The notes under the pieces were generated by a model that was given only the letters and a program-made list of their open reading frames with translations, had not been told where the DNA came from and searched no databases. A stretch of DNA of 20,872 bases from Clostridia bacterium (GTDB lineage Bacteria > Bacillota_A > Clostridia > Monoglobales > Monoglobaceae). Below are positions 1 to 6,952 of this stretch, in pieces. The position numbers and the translations under genes were made by a program. The stretch's first letter is position 1; each line of letters begins with the position of its first letter. The stretch is from the NCBI GenBank assembly GCA_017436135.1, contig JAFSDQ010000009.1, forward strand, positions 1-20,872. Reading direction: 5' to 3'.

Positions 1-237
1 AAAAAGCGCGACTTTGCTATTTCTATCTCGGGCGCAATAGTTATGATGATAAGGTTTGTATGCCATTTTCTGTCGGGAATTCTCATATGGGGTGTATATG
101 CTCCCGAGGGGACTTCTGTGTGGGCTTATTCTTTATTATATAACGGGGGATATATGCTGCCCGAAATTATAATATCTACCATAGTGTTGTGGCTCCTCAC
201 AAAACCAATTCTTTCTATGTATAAAAAGTCCTTGTAG
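1..237 (+). CDS. thiT: Energy-coupled thiamine transporter ThiT, C-terminal part (5' end outside window)
   Basis: The reading frame is open from base 1 (KKRDFAISISGAIVMMIRF...) to a TAG at 235-237, so the gene enters from the left and 78 residues are visible. The segment RFVCHFLSGILIWG, followed by YAPEG, W-YSLLYNG and YMLPE, matches the conserved C-terminal half of ThiT, the substrate-binding S component of an ECF transporter that captures thiamine and works with the shared EcfA/A'/T module. The visible part holds roughly two membrane helices (about residues 9-35 and 50-70) and ends in a short basic tail (YKKSL), as expected for a cytoplasmic C-terminus. A TPP riboswitch often precedes such genes but would lie outside the window. 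Family assignment is from motif recall; moderately high confidence. Confidence 0.82.
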   Translation, partial: KKRDFAISISGAIVMMIRFVCHFLSGILIWGVYAPEGTSVWAYSLLYNGGYMLPEIIISTIVLWLLTKPILSMYKKSL

Positions 238-254
238 TTTTTAATGGTTATATG

Positions 255-287
255 AAAAAAGCGTACTGAATTCAGTACGCTTTTTTT
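255..287. terminator. Bidirectional Rho-independent terminator between thiT and the tRNA genes
   Basis: A perfect 20-bp palindrome, GCGTACTGAATTCAGTACGC (261-280), is preceded by six A (255-260) and followed by seven T (281-287). It can therefore terminate thiT on the plus strand and the tRNA-Leu/tRNA-Gln transcript on the minus strand. The last T of the plus-strand run also supplies the terminal A of the encoded CCA of tRNA-Gln. Its central 14 bp recur in the putative operator at 3644-3667. Confidence 0.85.
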
Positions 288-361
288 GGCTGCCTGACTA
301 GGATTTGAACCCAGACAAAGTGAGTCAGAGTCACTTGTGCTAACCGTTACACTATCAGGCA
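287..361 (-). tRNA. tRNA-Gln, anticodon CTG
   Basis: On the minus strand the acceptor arm TGCCTGA pairs with TCAGGCA, followed by discriminator G and an encoded CCA. The anticodon arm is AGTGA-CTCTGAC-TCACT, placing CTG at positions 34-36 (codon CAG, Gln). The T arm contains GGTTCAAATCC. It is the second gene of a two-tRNA transcript, six bases downstream of tRNA-Leu, and is followed directly by the palindromic terminator. Confidence 0.93.
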
Positions 362-367
362 AAATAA

Positions 368-451
368 TGGTGCGAGCAGTGGGACTTGAACCCACACGCC
401 ATAAGCACACGCCCCTCAAACGTGCCTGTCTGCCGGTTCCAGCATGCTCGC
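368..451 (-). tRNA. tRNA-Leu, anticodon GAG
   Basis: On the minus strand the acceptor GCGAGCA pairs with TGCTCGC, followed by ACCA (CCA is encoded). The D arm contains GGCAGAC as in class II leucine tRNAs. The anticodon arm is CACGT-TTGAGGG-GCGTG (one G-U pair), giving GAG (codons CTC/CTT). A long variable arm (about TGCTTATGGCG) explains the 84-nt length and supports Leu. It is the first gene after a consensus promoter at 495-523. Confidence 0.94.
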
Positions 452-494
452 ATCTATATATTTAATTGAGTCAGTTATTAAAACCAACTCATAC

Positions 495-523
495 ATTATA
501 CAAGCATTTTAAATATTTGTCAA
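495..523 (-). promoter_or_regulatory. Consensus sigma-A promoter for the tRNA-Leu/tRNA-Gln operon
   Basis: On the minus strand TTGACA (518-523), a 17-bp spacer and TATAAT (495-500) give a perfect consensus match, about 35-40 bases before the 5' end of tRNA-Leu. It starts 11 bp beyond the stop codon of the HAD gene at 534, with no clear terminator between them, so upstream read-through could also feed the tRNAs. Confidence 0.85.
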
Positions 524-533
524 TACCTTTTTG

Positions 534-1181
534 CTAAATTTTTAAAAATTTCTTTAATTCTTCCATATTATCTGCAACACAATCGGCACCTGCCGCTTCA
601 AGCTCCTGTCTTCCACGGAATCCCCAGGAAACGCCAATGGTATAAACTCCTGCATTTTTTCCTAATTGTATGTCTACATTAGAGTCGCCAATAAATACCG
701 TTTCGCTTTTATTTACACCATACTTTTCCATAAGATAGAAGAGGGAATCAGGTGTAGGCTTTGTAGGAAATTTGGGGGTATACCCCATAATTTCATCAAA
801 GGAGTCAGAGGTGAACAATTTTTTTGCCACACCCAAAACCTGGTCATGGGGCTTGTTGGACAAAACGGCTCTTATCATACCTTTTTCTTTTAAATCCTGA
901 AGAAGCTCAATAACTCCGTCATAAACTGATGAGTCCACACAACAGTTAGCAAGATAGTCCTCTTTGTAGAGAGAAATCAACTTCTGAACCTCTTCCTCGG
1001 TGCGCCCCGGAATAGCCCGGCGGCAAAGAACCTCCATGCCATTGCCGGCTAAATGACAGTATTCCTCGGTTTTGTAAGTTTTATACCCAAGAGTGGCAAG
1101 AGAACGATTCATTGCAGCTGCAATGTCTGCAACAGAGTCTACTACTGTGCCGTCCATATCAAAAACGCAAAGCTTATACAT
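534..1181 (-). CDS. HAD-superfamily hydrolase, phosphoglycolate phosphatase-like (Gph family)
   Basis: A 215-residue HAD subfamily IA phosphatase. Motif I is DMDGT (Asp8 nucleophile, Asp10 acid/base), motif II lies in the segment ending SNKPHD, a conserved Lys follows in the FPTKPTPD region, and motif IV is GDSNVD. The helical cap inserted after motif I (about residues 15-80) is typical of phosphoglycolate phosphatase relatives, which remove phosphate from 2-phosphoglycolate or similar small phosphoesters in the cytoplasm; the true substrate cannot be read from sequence. The ATG at 1181 has an AGGA-type ribosome binding site overlapping the stop of the upstream gene (9-nt gap), so it is translated as the last gene of the yhbY operon. 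It is paralogous to the neighbouring HAD gene (shared ending around GADxxAD-xEEL). Confidence 0.88.
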   Translation of the reverse strand: MYKLCVFDMDGTVVDSVADIAAAMNRSLATLGYKTYKTEEYCHLAGNGMEVLCRRAIPGRTEEEVQKLISLYKEDYLANCCVDSSVYDGVIELLQDLKEKGMIRAVLSNKPHDQVLGVAKKLFTSDSFDEIMGYTPKFPTKPTPDSLFYLMEKYGVNKSETVFIGDSNVDIQLGKNAGVYTIGVSWGFRGRQELEAAGADCVADNMEELKKFLKI

Positions 1182-1190
1182 AATTATATC

Positions 1191-1844
1191 CTACCTTCCA
1201 AGCAATAATTTTTCCAAATCCTCTACAGTGTCGGCAATATAGTCGGCACCTGCATTCTCTAACTCATTTTCTTTGGCAAAGCCTGTCTTGACGCCAAGAG
1301 ATGCAATGCTGCATTGTTTTGCCCCTATTATATCGTGCTTTCTGTCACCAATCATCAAAACCTCTTCAAGGGGGGGATTGCCAAGCTTAAAGAGAACCTT
1401 GTTGATTACCTGATGCTTTTCGCATACACTTCCGTCAAGCTCTGCGCCAACGGCTATGTCAAAATATTTTGCTATATCAAACAGTTCAATTATTTTAAGA
1501 GCATATACCTCGGGCTTTGAGGTTGCAAGGCACAAAATTTTACCGGAGGCCTTAAGCTTTGACAAAAGTTCAGGAATACCCGGAAGTATTTCGTTTTCTC
1601 TCCAGCCAACTTCGTTGAACCTCTCCCTGTATTTTGCAAGGGCCTCTAAAGCTTTTTCTTCGCTGAAGCCATAGACGTCCCGAAAAACATCTGTAAGGGG
1701 CGGACCGATTACAAAGGTGAGATTGCTTTGCTCCTCTTCGATGCCATAGGCGTTGAGTGCATATTGAAAAGAACGGGTAATACCCTCGTAGGGGTTTGTC
1801 AAGGTGCCGTCCAAATCAAAAAGCAAATATTTGTAAGCTTTCAT
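1191..1844 (-). CDS. HAD-superfamily hydrolase, phosphoglycolate phosphatase-like, paralogue of its neighbour
   Basis: 217 residues from the chosen ATG. Motif I is FDLDGTL (Asp10, Asp12), motif II is CLATSKPE, and motif IV is GDRKHDIIGAK. The cap domain is of the C1 helical type. I chose the ATG at 1844 (MKAYKYLLFDLDG) over an in-frame GTG at 1856 because the ribosome binding site AAAGGTGG overlaps that GTG and stands eight bases before the ATG. It sits between yhbY (14 bp upstream) and a second HAD gene (9 bp downstream) in one minus-strand transcription unit. Cytoplasmic phosphatase; substrate unknown (phosphoglycolate, sugar phosphate or nucleotide are all possible in this family). Confidence 0.87.
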   Translation of the reverse strand: MKAYKYLLFDLDGTLTNPYEGITRSFQYALNAYGIEEEQSNLTFVIGPPLTDVFRDVYGFSEEKALEALAKYRERFNEVGWRENEILPGIPELLSKLKASGKILCLATSKPEVYALKIIELFDIAKYFDIAVGAELDGSVCEKHQVINKVLFKLGNPPLEEVLMIGDRKHDIIGAKQCSIASLGVKTGFAKENELENAGADYIADTVEDLEKLLLGR

Positions 1845-1858
1845 AATTTTTACCACCT

Positions 1859-2146
1859 TTATAACTCAATTTGAGGATTTTCCTGTGATTTGCGATAAAG
1901 CACAAACTTGCTTCCTATGGTCTGTACGGTATCCGCCCCGAGCTGTGCGGCAATATCGTCAGCAGTTTCGCGGATTTCAAGGAGGGAGTTGTCAAGAATG
2001 TGGACCTTGATTAACTCTTTTGCCTCAAGTGCTTCATCAAACTGTTTTAAAATATTTTCTGTAACTCCGTCTTTGCCAATCTGGTAAAGAGCAGGAAGTT
2101 GATTTGCCATTTTTCGAAGAGTGGCTCTTTGTTTTCCTGTAAGCAT
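1859..2146 (-). CDS. yhbY: YhbY-family RNA-binding protein (CRM domain)
   Basis: 95 residues, the usual length for YhbY. The N-terminal MLTGKQRATLRKMAN and the central QIGKDGVTENILKQFDEAL-type segment (G-K-x-G-V-T) are signatures of the CRM/YhbY fold, an RNA-binding domain associated with pre-50S ribosomal particles in bacteria. The C-terminal strand region IGSKFVLYRKS completes the domain. The ATG is preceded by AAAGGA nine bases upstream, and a good promoter lies at 2191-2219. As first gene of a unit with two HAD phosphatases it probably sets their expression; no functional link between the three is evident. Confidence 0.92.
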   Translation of the reverse strand: MLTGKQRATLRKMANQLPALYQIGKDGVTENILKQFDEALEAKELIKVHILDNSLLEIRETADDIAAQLGADTVQTIGSKFVLYRKSQENPQIEL

Positions 2147-2190
2147 ATATCAGTTTCCTTTCTGTATATTTATGCGATCGTTCAATAGAT

Positions 2191-2219
2191 ATTATACACG
2201 TTTGTCATTGGCTTGTAAA
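2191..2219 (-). promoter_or_regulatory. Sigma-A-type promoter for the yhbY-HAD-HAD operon
   Basis: On the minus strand TTTACA (2214-2219), a 17-bp spacer and TATAAT (2191-2196). The predicted start is about 40 bases before the yhbY ATG. The divergent gap to the plus-strand gene at 2388 holds a second promoter and nothing else that I can recognise. Confidence 0.75.
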
Positions 2220-2314
2220 TAGGTAAGAGTTGAGTTTGTGCATAATGCAACAACACATATTTACAAAGGGGGCAAATCTGTATAAATTTTCTTTGGCAAT
2301 TACAAGAAAAAGAC

Positions 2315-2343
2315 TTGAATTTTTGTGTTAAATGGAGTATAAT
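2315..2343 (+). promoter_or_regulatory. Sigma-A-type promoter for the DUF1858 gene
   Basis: TTGAAT (2315-2320), a 17-bp spacer and TATAAT (2338-2343), about 45 bases before the ATG at 2388. The -35 box matches the consensus at four of six positions. Confidence 0.65.
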
Positions 2344-2387
2344 GGACAAGTATGATAATATAAGAAAAATGAAAGGTGGAATATATT

Positions 2388-2591
2388 ATGGCAAAGGTAA
2401 CAAAGGATACAATTATTATGGAGGCTCTTCAGCTTGATCCGGGTACAGCAGACTTCTTTCTTGAGATAGGTATGCATTGTCTTGGTTGTCCCTCTGCATC
2501 AGGAGAGAGTATCGAACAGGCTGCTGCTGTTCATGGTGTAAATGCAGACGAGTTGGTTGAGAAAATTAACGCATATCTGGCTTCCAAATAA
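2388..2591 (+). CDS. DUF1858 (hybrid-cluster-associated redox disulfide domain) small protein
   Basis: 67 residues: MAKVTKDTIIMEALQLDP, then the diagnostic GMHCLGCP with Cys31 and Cys34 as a CxxC pair, then a helical segment ending INAYLASK. This is the DUF1858 fold, a small stand-alone cytoplasmic domain thought from its CxxC to act in redox or metal chemistry; function is not established. The ATG at 2388 was chosen because AAAGGTGGA ends seven bases before it; an in-frame GTG at 2376 lies inside that ribosome binding site. It has its own promoter and appears monocistronic. Downstream, a 7-bp stem (about 2638-2662, AATCTGC...GCAGATT) lacks a following T-run and is not a convincing terminator on this strand. 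Confidence 0.88.
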   Translation: MAKVTKDTIIMEALQLDPGTADFFLEIGMHCLGCPSASGESIEQAAAVHGVNADELVEKINAYLASK

Positions 2592-2708
2592 TTCTTTACG
2601 GTAGGAAATTCATAGTATTTTAACGAAGTAATGACAAAAATCTGCATATAAAAAAAGCAGATTAGACAGCTTATTTTAGATTAAAATATAAAAATTGGAG
2701 TAAAACTC

Positions 2709-2737
2709 TTGACAAATCGGCGACAATATTATATAAT
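2709..2737 (+). promoter_or_regulatory. Consensus sigma-A promoter for yceD (DUF177)-rpmF
   Basis: TTGACA (2709-2714), a 17-bp spacer and TATAAT (2732-2737): a perfect match to both hexamers, about 40 bases before the ATG at 2782. Strong constitutive expression is expected for a ribosomal protein operon. Confidence 0.85.
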
Positions 2738-2781
2738 AATTGCCGTCTGTTTGTTATTTTTCGTCTAAACGGAGGAAGTAA

Positions 2782-3279
2782 ATGGAACTTAACTTATTAC
2801 CAATATTGAACTTCGACGGAAGAAAAATAAAGATCTTGGAGGATGTAGAAAGTACAGCCTCGGAAAATGACACATTTCGCTTTATGGCTCCCATTCATTT
2901 TGAGGGCGAGGCTGTTAATATCAGCGGTACCATTGAGCTTACGGGAAAAGCTACAGCACAGCTTGAAATGGTGTGTGACAGATGCACAGAGAGCTTTGAA
3001 GAAGTAGTAGAGTTTGACCTTGATGAAAAGCTTAAAAAAGAGGATGCCTTTTCTGATGAAGAGGAGGATCCGGATGTGGTTATTCTTTCAGGCACTACTG
3101 TTGATTTGGGTGAACTTTTATATACAAATTTGTATATGAATTTGCCATCAAAAGCATTGTGCAGAGAGGATTGCAAAGGTCTGTGCCCTGTTTGCGGGAA
3201 AAACCTTAACAAAGAGGAATGTGACTGTGATGACGACAATACAGACCCAAGATTTGACATTTTGGACAAATTGTTGTAA
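2782..3279 (+). CDS. yceD: YceD/DUF177 family protein
   Basis: 165 residues with the DUF177 pattern. It has an internal CDRC pair (Cys65, Cys68) after a beta-rich half, an acidic stretch near residues 87-98, the conserved DLGELL-segment, and a C-terminal cysteine cluster (Cys127, 131, 135, 138, 147, 149; PVCGKNL). The family is linked to 23S rRNA accumulation and is typically encoded directly before rpmF, as here. The cysteines suggest a bound zinc, by inference. The ribosome binding site is GGAGG ending six bases before the ATG. Cytoplasmic. The usual downstream plsX is absent; rpmF is followed by a terminator. Confidence 0.93.
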   Translation: MELNLLPILNFDGRKIKILEDVESTASENDTFRFMAPIHFEGEAVNISGTIELTGKATAQLEMVCDRCTESFEEVVEFDLDEKLKKEDAFSDEEEDPDVVILSGTTVDLGELLYTNLYMNLPSKALCREDCKGLCPVCGKNLNKEECDCDDDNTDPRFDILDKLL

Positions 3280-3300
3280 AATGTAAATATGTAGAATATG

Positions 3301-3333
3301 CAAGGCGGTGCCTTGTCCTTTGGGGTAATACCC
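3301..3333 (+). other. Two short hairpins in the rpmF leader
   Basis: Between yceD and rpmF, CAAGGC-GGT-GCCTTG (3301-3315) forms a 6-bp stem with a 3-base loop. It is followed by GGGT-AAT-ACCC (3323-3333). No T-run follows, so this is not a terminator. It may be an mRNA processing or stability element or a protein-binding site; this is weakly supported. Confidence 0.3.
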
Positions 3334-3370
3334 TTATATTTAGTAAATTGAGAAAGAGGTGTAATACACT

Positions 3371-3550
3371 ATGGCAGTTCCAAAGAGAAAAACATCAAAA
3401 GCAAGAAGAGATAAGAGAAGAGCTAACTGGAAGCTTACTCTTCCCGGCGTGGTTGCTTGCCCCAACTGTGGTGAGTTTAAAATGCCTCACAGAGCTTGCA
3501 AGGCTTGTGGATACTACAAGGGTAAGGAAGTTATTTCTACAGAAGCTTAA
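3371..3550 (+). CDS. rpmF: 50S ribosomal protein L32
   Basis: A 59-codon gene beginning [20 protein letters not shown], the unmistakable L32 N-terminus. It is followed by a four-cysteine zinc ribbon: Cys30 and Cys33 (CPNC), Cys43 and Cys46 (CKAC). This is the zinc-containing (C+) version of L32. It is a structural component of the large ribosomal subunit. The ribosome binding site AGAGGTG is nine bases before the ATG. Cotranscribed with yceD from the promoter at 2709 and closed by the terminator at 3571-3602. Confidence 0.98.
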   Translation: MAVPKRKTSKARRDKRRANWKLTLPGVVACPNCGEFKMPHRACKACGYYKGKEVISTEA

Positions 3551-3570
3551 ATCCGTACAGCGGACAGTAA

Positions 3571-3602
3571 AACAACTGTGGCAATGCCATGGTTGTTTTT
3601 TT
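3571..3602 (+). terminator. Rho-independent terminator of yceD-rpmF
   Basis: A 12-bp stem, AACAACTGTGGC (3571-3582) with GCCATGGTTGTT (3586-3597), contains two G-U pairs and a 3-base loop AAT. It runs into a T tract (3596-3602). Confidence 0.9.
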
Positions 3603-3623
3603 GTTTCATTTTTGTTTCTGTGC

Positions 3624-3652
3624 TTGTAATAATATTTAAAATGTGATATACT
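3624..3652 (+). promoter_or_regulatory. Promoter of the DUF512-der-plsY-gpsA operon
   Basis: TTGTAA (3624-3629), a 17-bp spacer and TATACT (3647-3652). A TGA directly before the -10 box makes it an extended -10 promoter. The expected start near 3659 leaves a leader of about 28 bases to the ATG at 3687. The -10 box lies inside a 24-bp palindrome. Confidence 0.7.
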
Positions 3653-3667
3653 GAATTCAGTATATCA
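3644..3667. promoter_or_regulatory. Putative repressor operator: 24-bp perfect palindrome over the -10 box and start site
   Basis: The sequence from TGATATACTGAA to TTCAGTATATCA is an exact 24-bp inverted repeat centred on GAATTC, covering the -10 hexamer and the predicted transcription start. The absence of a T-run argues against a terminator. Size and symmetry fit a dimeric TetR- or MarR-type regulator; which one is unknown. The central TACTGAATTCAGTA also occurs at 264-277. Confidence 0.55.
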
Positions 3668-3686
3668 TATAAAAGAGGTGAGAGGA

Positions 3687-4970
3687 ATGTCGGCAAGAAT
3701 TGCATCTGTTGACCCGGGAAGCCTTGCGGAAGAGGCAGGGATTGTTTCGGGGGATATTATCCTGAAAATAAACGGGACAGAGATAAATGACTATCTTGAC
3801 TATATGTATGCATCCTGTAGTGAGAATGTTGAGCTTGTGCTTGCTGACAGATGCGTAAATATCACCAACTATGACTTTGAACCTCTTGGAATAATGTTTG
3901 ACACCTTGCTTATAGACGAGCCAAAGGCTTGCCGAAATAAGTGTATTTTTTGCTTTATTGACCAATTGCCGGGGGGAATGCGTGATACGTGTTACTTTAA
4001 GGATGACGATTATCGTCTGTCATTTCTTCAAGGCAATTATGTTACCATGACAAATATGACAGAAAAAGATGTTGACAGAATAATTGAGTATAATATTCCA
4101 AGGATAAATATTTCTGTTCATACAACAAACCCCGAGCTTCGTTGCAAAATGCTGAACAACAAAAATGCAGGGACGGTTCTTGATTATCTCAAGCGCTTTG
4201 CAGATGGCGGTCTTAATATAAATGCACAGATTGTGCTGTGCAGAGGCTACAATGATGGAGAGGAGCTTGAGCGGACAATAAAGGATATTGGGGCGCTGGG
4301 CGACAGCGTAGAGAGTGTATCGGTTGTCCCTGTGGGACTTTCTGCTCACAGAGAAGGCCTTGAAAAGCTCACCCCGTTTGATAAGGAGTCCTCCTTTAAG
4401 GTGGTAAAACAAATAGAAAAGTGGCAAAAAAAGTTCAAGGAGGAGCTTGGCTTTAACCTTATATATGCAGGAGATGAGTTTTATCTCAATGCAGGGCTTC
4501 CTTTCCCTGAATATTCAGAATATGATGGCTTTCCTCAAATTGAAAACGGAGTGGGGCTTTGCTCATCTTTGATATATGAATTTGAAGATGCTCTTTCTAT
4601 GGCTGACAGAAAATTGCCGTCGACGAAAAAAACCATTGTCACAGGGGTTGCTTCCTATCCTGTGATTAAAATGCTTGTGGACAAAATAGAGGGAGATATG
4701 ATTGATGTTATCCCTGTTACAAATGATTTCTTCGGTCACAGTATTACTGTGACGGGACTTCTGACAGGGGGAGATATTATAAATCAGTTGCGGGGAAAAA
4801 ATTTGGGTGAAACCCTTGTTTTATCCTCTGCTATGCTTCGGCACAATGAAAATGTGCTTCTTGACAACGTTACCACAGAGGATATAGAAAAAGAGCTGAA
4901 TGTAAAGGCTGAGGTTGTTGCAAATGACGGCTATGAGCTGTTTGATGCTTTGATTAAAACGGAGGATTGA
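3687..4970 (+). CDS. DUF512 family protein: PDZ domain plus radical SAM-like domain
   Basis: 427 residues. The N-terminal 60 residues form a PDZ-like domain (DPGSLAEEAGIVSGDIILKING). A radical-SAM cysteine motif CxxxCxxC follows at Cys82, Cys86 and Cys89 (CRNKCIFC), then FIDQLPGGMRDTCYFKDDDYRLSF, the hallmark of the DUF512 family; the C-terminal half is the DUF512 domain. These proteins are presumed 4Fe-4S S-adenosylmethionine enzymes; the reaction is not established. I chose the ATG at 3687 over an in-frame GTG at 3678 because the GTG lies within the AGAGGTGA ribosome binding region. It is first in the operon and its TGA falls just before the der ATG, the widespread clostridial DUF512-der pairing. 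Confidence 0.92.
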   Translation: MSARIASVDPGSLAEEAGIVSGDIILKINGTEINDYLDYMYASCSENVELVLADRCVNITNYDFEPLGIMFDTLLIDEPKACRNKCIFCFIDQLPGGMRDTCYFKDDDYRLSFLQGNYVTMTNMTEKDVDRIIEYNIPRINISVHTTNPELRCKMLNNKNAGTVLDYLKRFADGGLNINAQIVLCRGYNDGEELERTIKDIGALGDSVESVSVVPVGLSAHREGLEKLTPFDKESSFKVVKQIEKWQKKFKEELGFNLIYAGDEFYLNAGLPFPEYSEYDGFPQIENGVGLCSSLIYEFEDALSMADRKLPSTKKTIVTGVASYPVIKMLVDKIEGDMIDVIPVTNDFFGHSITVTGLLTGGDIINQLRGKNLGETLVLSSAMLRHNENVLLDNVTTEDIEKELNVKAEVVANDGYELFDALIKTED

Positions 4971-4972
4971 AT

Positions 4973-6292
4973 ATGAAACCGATTGTTGCTGTAGTGGGCA
5001 GACCCAATGTGGGTAAATCCACACTTTTTAACAAAATAACGGGAAAGAGAATTTCTATTGTTGAGGACACTCCCGGAATTACCCGTGACCGAATTTATGC
5101 TGATGCAGAATGGTCTGGTAGGGAATTTACCCTTATTGATACAGGGGGAATTGAGCCGAAAAGCAAGGAGATTATTCTCTCCCAGATGCGAAATCAGGCA
5201 AATCTTGCTATAGATATGGCAGATGTTATTTTATTTATGGTAAACATAAAAGACGGAATGACCGCCTCTGATAAGGATGTTGCTGCTATTTTGCAAAAGA
5301 GCGGAAAGCCGGTTCTTTTGGTATGTAACAAGGTGGATGCCCCCGGGAACCCGCCTATGGAAATGTATGAGTTCTACAATTTGGGCATGGGAGAGCCATT
5401 CCCTGTTTCATCAGTACACGGACTTGGTGTGGGGGATTTGCTGGATAAGGTAATATCTTATTTTCCTGAAAAAGACGAGGAAAACGAAGAAGAGGATGCA
5501 ATAAAGGTTGCTATAATCGGTAAGCCTAACGCGGGAAAGTCCTCTTTGGTAAACCGTATTTTAGGGGAGGACAGAGTCATTGTCAGCGATATTGCAGGAA
5601 CAACAAGAGATGCAATAGACAGTGTTTTTGAAAAGGACGGACAGAAATATATCTTTATTGATACCGCAGGAATGAGAAAGCGGGGTAAGATAAGCGAGGA
5701 TGTGGAGCGATACAGTGTTGTGCGTGCCCTGTCTGCAGTAGAGCGTGCAGATGTTTGTCTTATTATGGTAGATGCAGAAGAAGGTGTAACCGAGCAGGAC
5801 ACAAAGATTGCAGGCTATGCCCATGAGCAAGGTAAGGCAAGTATTATTGTTGTAAACAAGTGGGATATTGTAGAAAAAGAAACCAATACAATGAACAACT
5901 TTAAGCTTCGTATAAAAGAGGGCTTTAATTTTATGATGTATGCCCCGTCTGCGTTTATTTCTGCAAAAACAGGGCAGAGGGTAGACACCCTTTTTGATAT
6001 GATAAAATCCGCCCTTGCCCAAAACTCAAAACGTATTTCCACAGGACTTTTAAATGATGTTATAAACGAAGCAATTGCAATGGTTCAGCCACCCTCTGAC
6101 AAGGGTAAGCGACTTAAAATCTACTACGCTACACAAGCGTCGGTAAAACCGCCTACCTTTATTTTGTTTGTAAATAACGCAGAGCTTGCCCATTATTCTT
6201 ATGTTCGTTACCTGGAAAATCAGCTTCGGGCAAAGTTTGGCTTTGAGGGTACGCCTCTTAAGTTTATAATCAGAGAAAAGGGAGATAAATAA
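4973..6292 (+). CDS. der: Ribosome assembly GTPase Der (EngA)
   Basis: 439 residues with the two tandem GTPase domains unique to Der. The first P-loop is GRPNVGKS (residues 9-16) with DTPG and DTGG; the second is GKPNAGKS (183-190) with DIAGTTRD, DTAG and NKWD. A C-terminal KH-like domain follows (about residues 350-439, including LKIYYATQASVKPPTFILFVN). Der is essential for late 50S subunit assembly. Length and architecture are normal. The ATG at 4973 is two bases after the DUF512 stop codon and has GGAGG seven bases upstream, inside the end of the previous gene, suggesting translational coupling. A TTG at 4967 in the same frame overlaps the previous stop and is less likely. Confidence 0.98.
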   Translation: MKPIVAVVGRPNVGKSTLFNKITGKRISIVEDTPGITRDRIYADAEWSGREFTLIDTGGIEPKSKEIILSQMRNQANLAIDMADVILFMVNIKDGMTASDKDVAAILQKSGKPVLLVCNKVDAPGNPPMEMYEFYNLGMGEPFPVSSVHGLGVGDLLDKVISYFPEKDEENEEEDAIKVAIIGKPNAGKSSLVNRILGEDRVIVSDIAGTTRDAIDSVFEKDGQKYIFIDTAGMRKRGKISEDVERYSVVRALSAVERADVCLIMVDAEEGVTEQDTKIAGYAHEQGKASIIVVNKWDIVEKETNTMNNFKLRIKEGFNFMMYAPSAFISAKTGQRVDTLFDMIKSALAQNSKRISTGLLNDVINEAIAMVQPPSDKGKRLKIYYATQASVKPPTFILFVNNAELAHYSYVRYLENQLRAKFGFEGTPLKFIIREKGDK

Positions 6293-6311
6293 TCAAGGAA
6301 AGGTGATTTAT

Positions 6312-6947
6312 ATGATAATATTTTGGTTTGCGGTAATTTTGCTTGGCTCGTATCTTATAGGGAGCGTAAGCTCGGCAATAATTGTGGGCAAGGCTATAGG
6401 CGGTGACGATATACGCTCCCATGGGAGCGGAAATGCAGGGGCGACTAACGCGCTTCGCACTTACGGCAAGGCTGCAGCCGCTTTAGTAACAGTAGGAGAT
6501 TGCCTAAAATCTGCTATCTGTTGTACCCTTGCAATAGTTATTGCAAGAACAACCTCTATAGGAATAGAAAATCAGCTATATGCCGTTTATGCTGCAGGCT
6601 TTGGTGTGGTTCTTGGGCATAACTTCCCTGTTTTCTTTAAATTCAAGGGCGGAAAGGGAATTTTGGTGTCTGTTACTGCATATATGTTTGCTGATTGGAG
6701 AATTGCACTTGGTATAACTATATTTTCTTTGATAATCATTGCTGTTACAAAGTATGTTTCTTTGGGCAGTATAGTCGGTGCCGCTTTGTTTATAATCTGC
6801 GGTTTTATATTCAAGGGAGAAACACCCTCTTATATAGTATATGCTATAATTATATCATCCCTTGCAATATATCGCCACAGGGCAAATATTAAAAGACTTA
6901 TAAAAGGCACAGAGAGTAAAATAACAGACAAAAAGAAAGAGGTTTGA
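6312..6947 (+). CDS. plsY: Glycerol-3-phosphate acyltransferase PlsY
   Basis: 211 residues with about five membrane helices. The three conserved PlsY segments are present: GSYLIGSVSSA near the N-terminus, the loop RSHGSGNAGATNALR, and GHNFPVFFKFKGGKG in the middle. PlsY transfers an acyl group from acyl-phosphate to sn-glycerol-3-phosphate, giving lysophosphatidic acid at the inner face of the membrane. The ATG at 6312 has AAGGTGA five bases upstream; an in-frame GTG at 6303 lies within that site. It follows der by 19 bp and precedes gpsA by 5 bp, so the supply of its substrate and the acylation step are encoded together. A basic lysine-rich tail follows the last helix. Confidence 0.97.
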   Translation: MIIFWFAVILLGSYLIGSVSSAIIVGKAIGGDDIRSHGSGNAGATNALRTYGKAAAALVTVGDCLKSAICCTLAIVIARTTSIGIENQLYAVYAAGFGVVLGHNFPVFFKFKGGKGILVSVTAYMFADWRIALGITIFSLIIIAVTKYVSLGSIVGAALFIICGFIFKGETPSYIVYAIIISSLAIYRHRANIKRLIKGTESKITDKKKEV

Positions 6948-6952
6948 TATAA

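Noticed and set aside
126..419. 97-codon open frame on the minus strand across the tRNA genes
   Set aside because: It overlaps two clear tRNAs and the antisense of thiT, and has no ribosome binding site.
2638..2662. Hairpin AATCTGC/GCAGATT after the DUF1858 gene as a terminator
   Set aside because: There is no T-run after the stem on the plus strand; only a short one exists on the minus strand, where no gene needs it.
3644..3667. Palindrome as a Rho-independent terminator
   Set aside because: The stem is AT-rich and followed by TATAAAAG rather than T residues, and the rpmF terminator already lies at 3571-3602.
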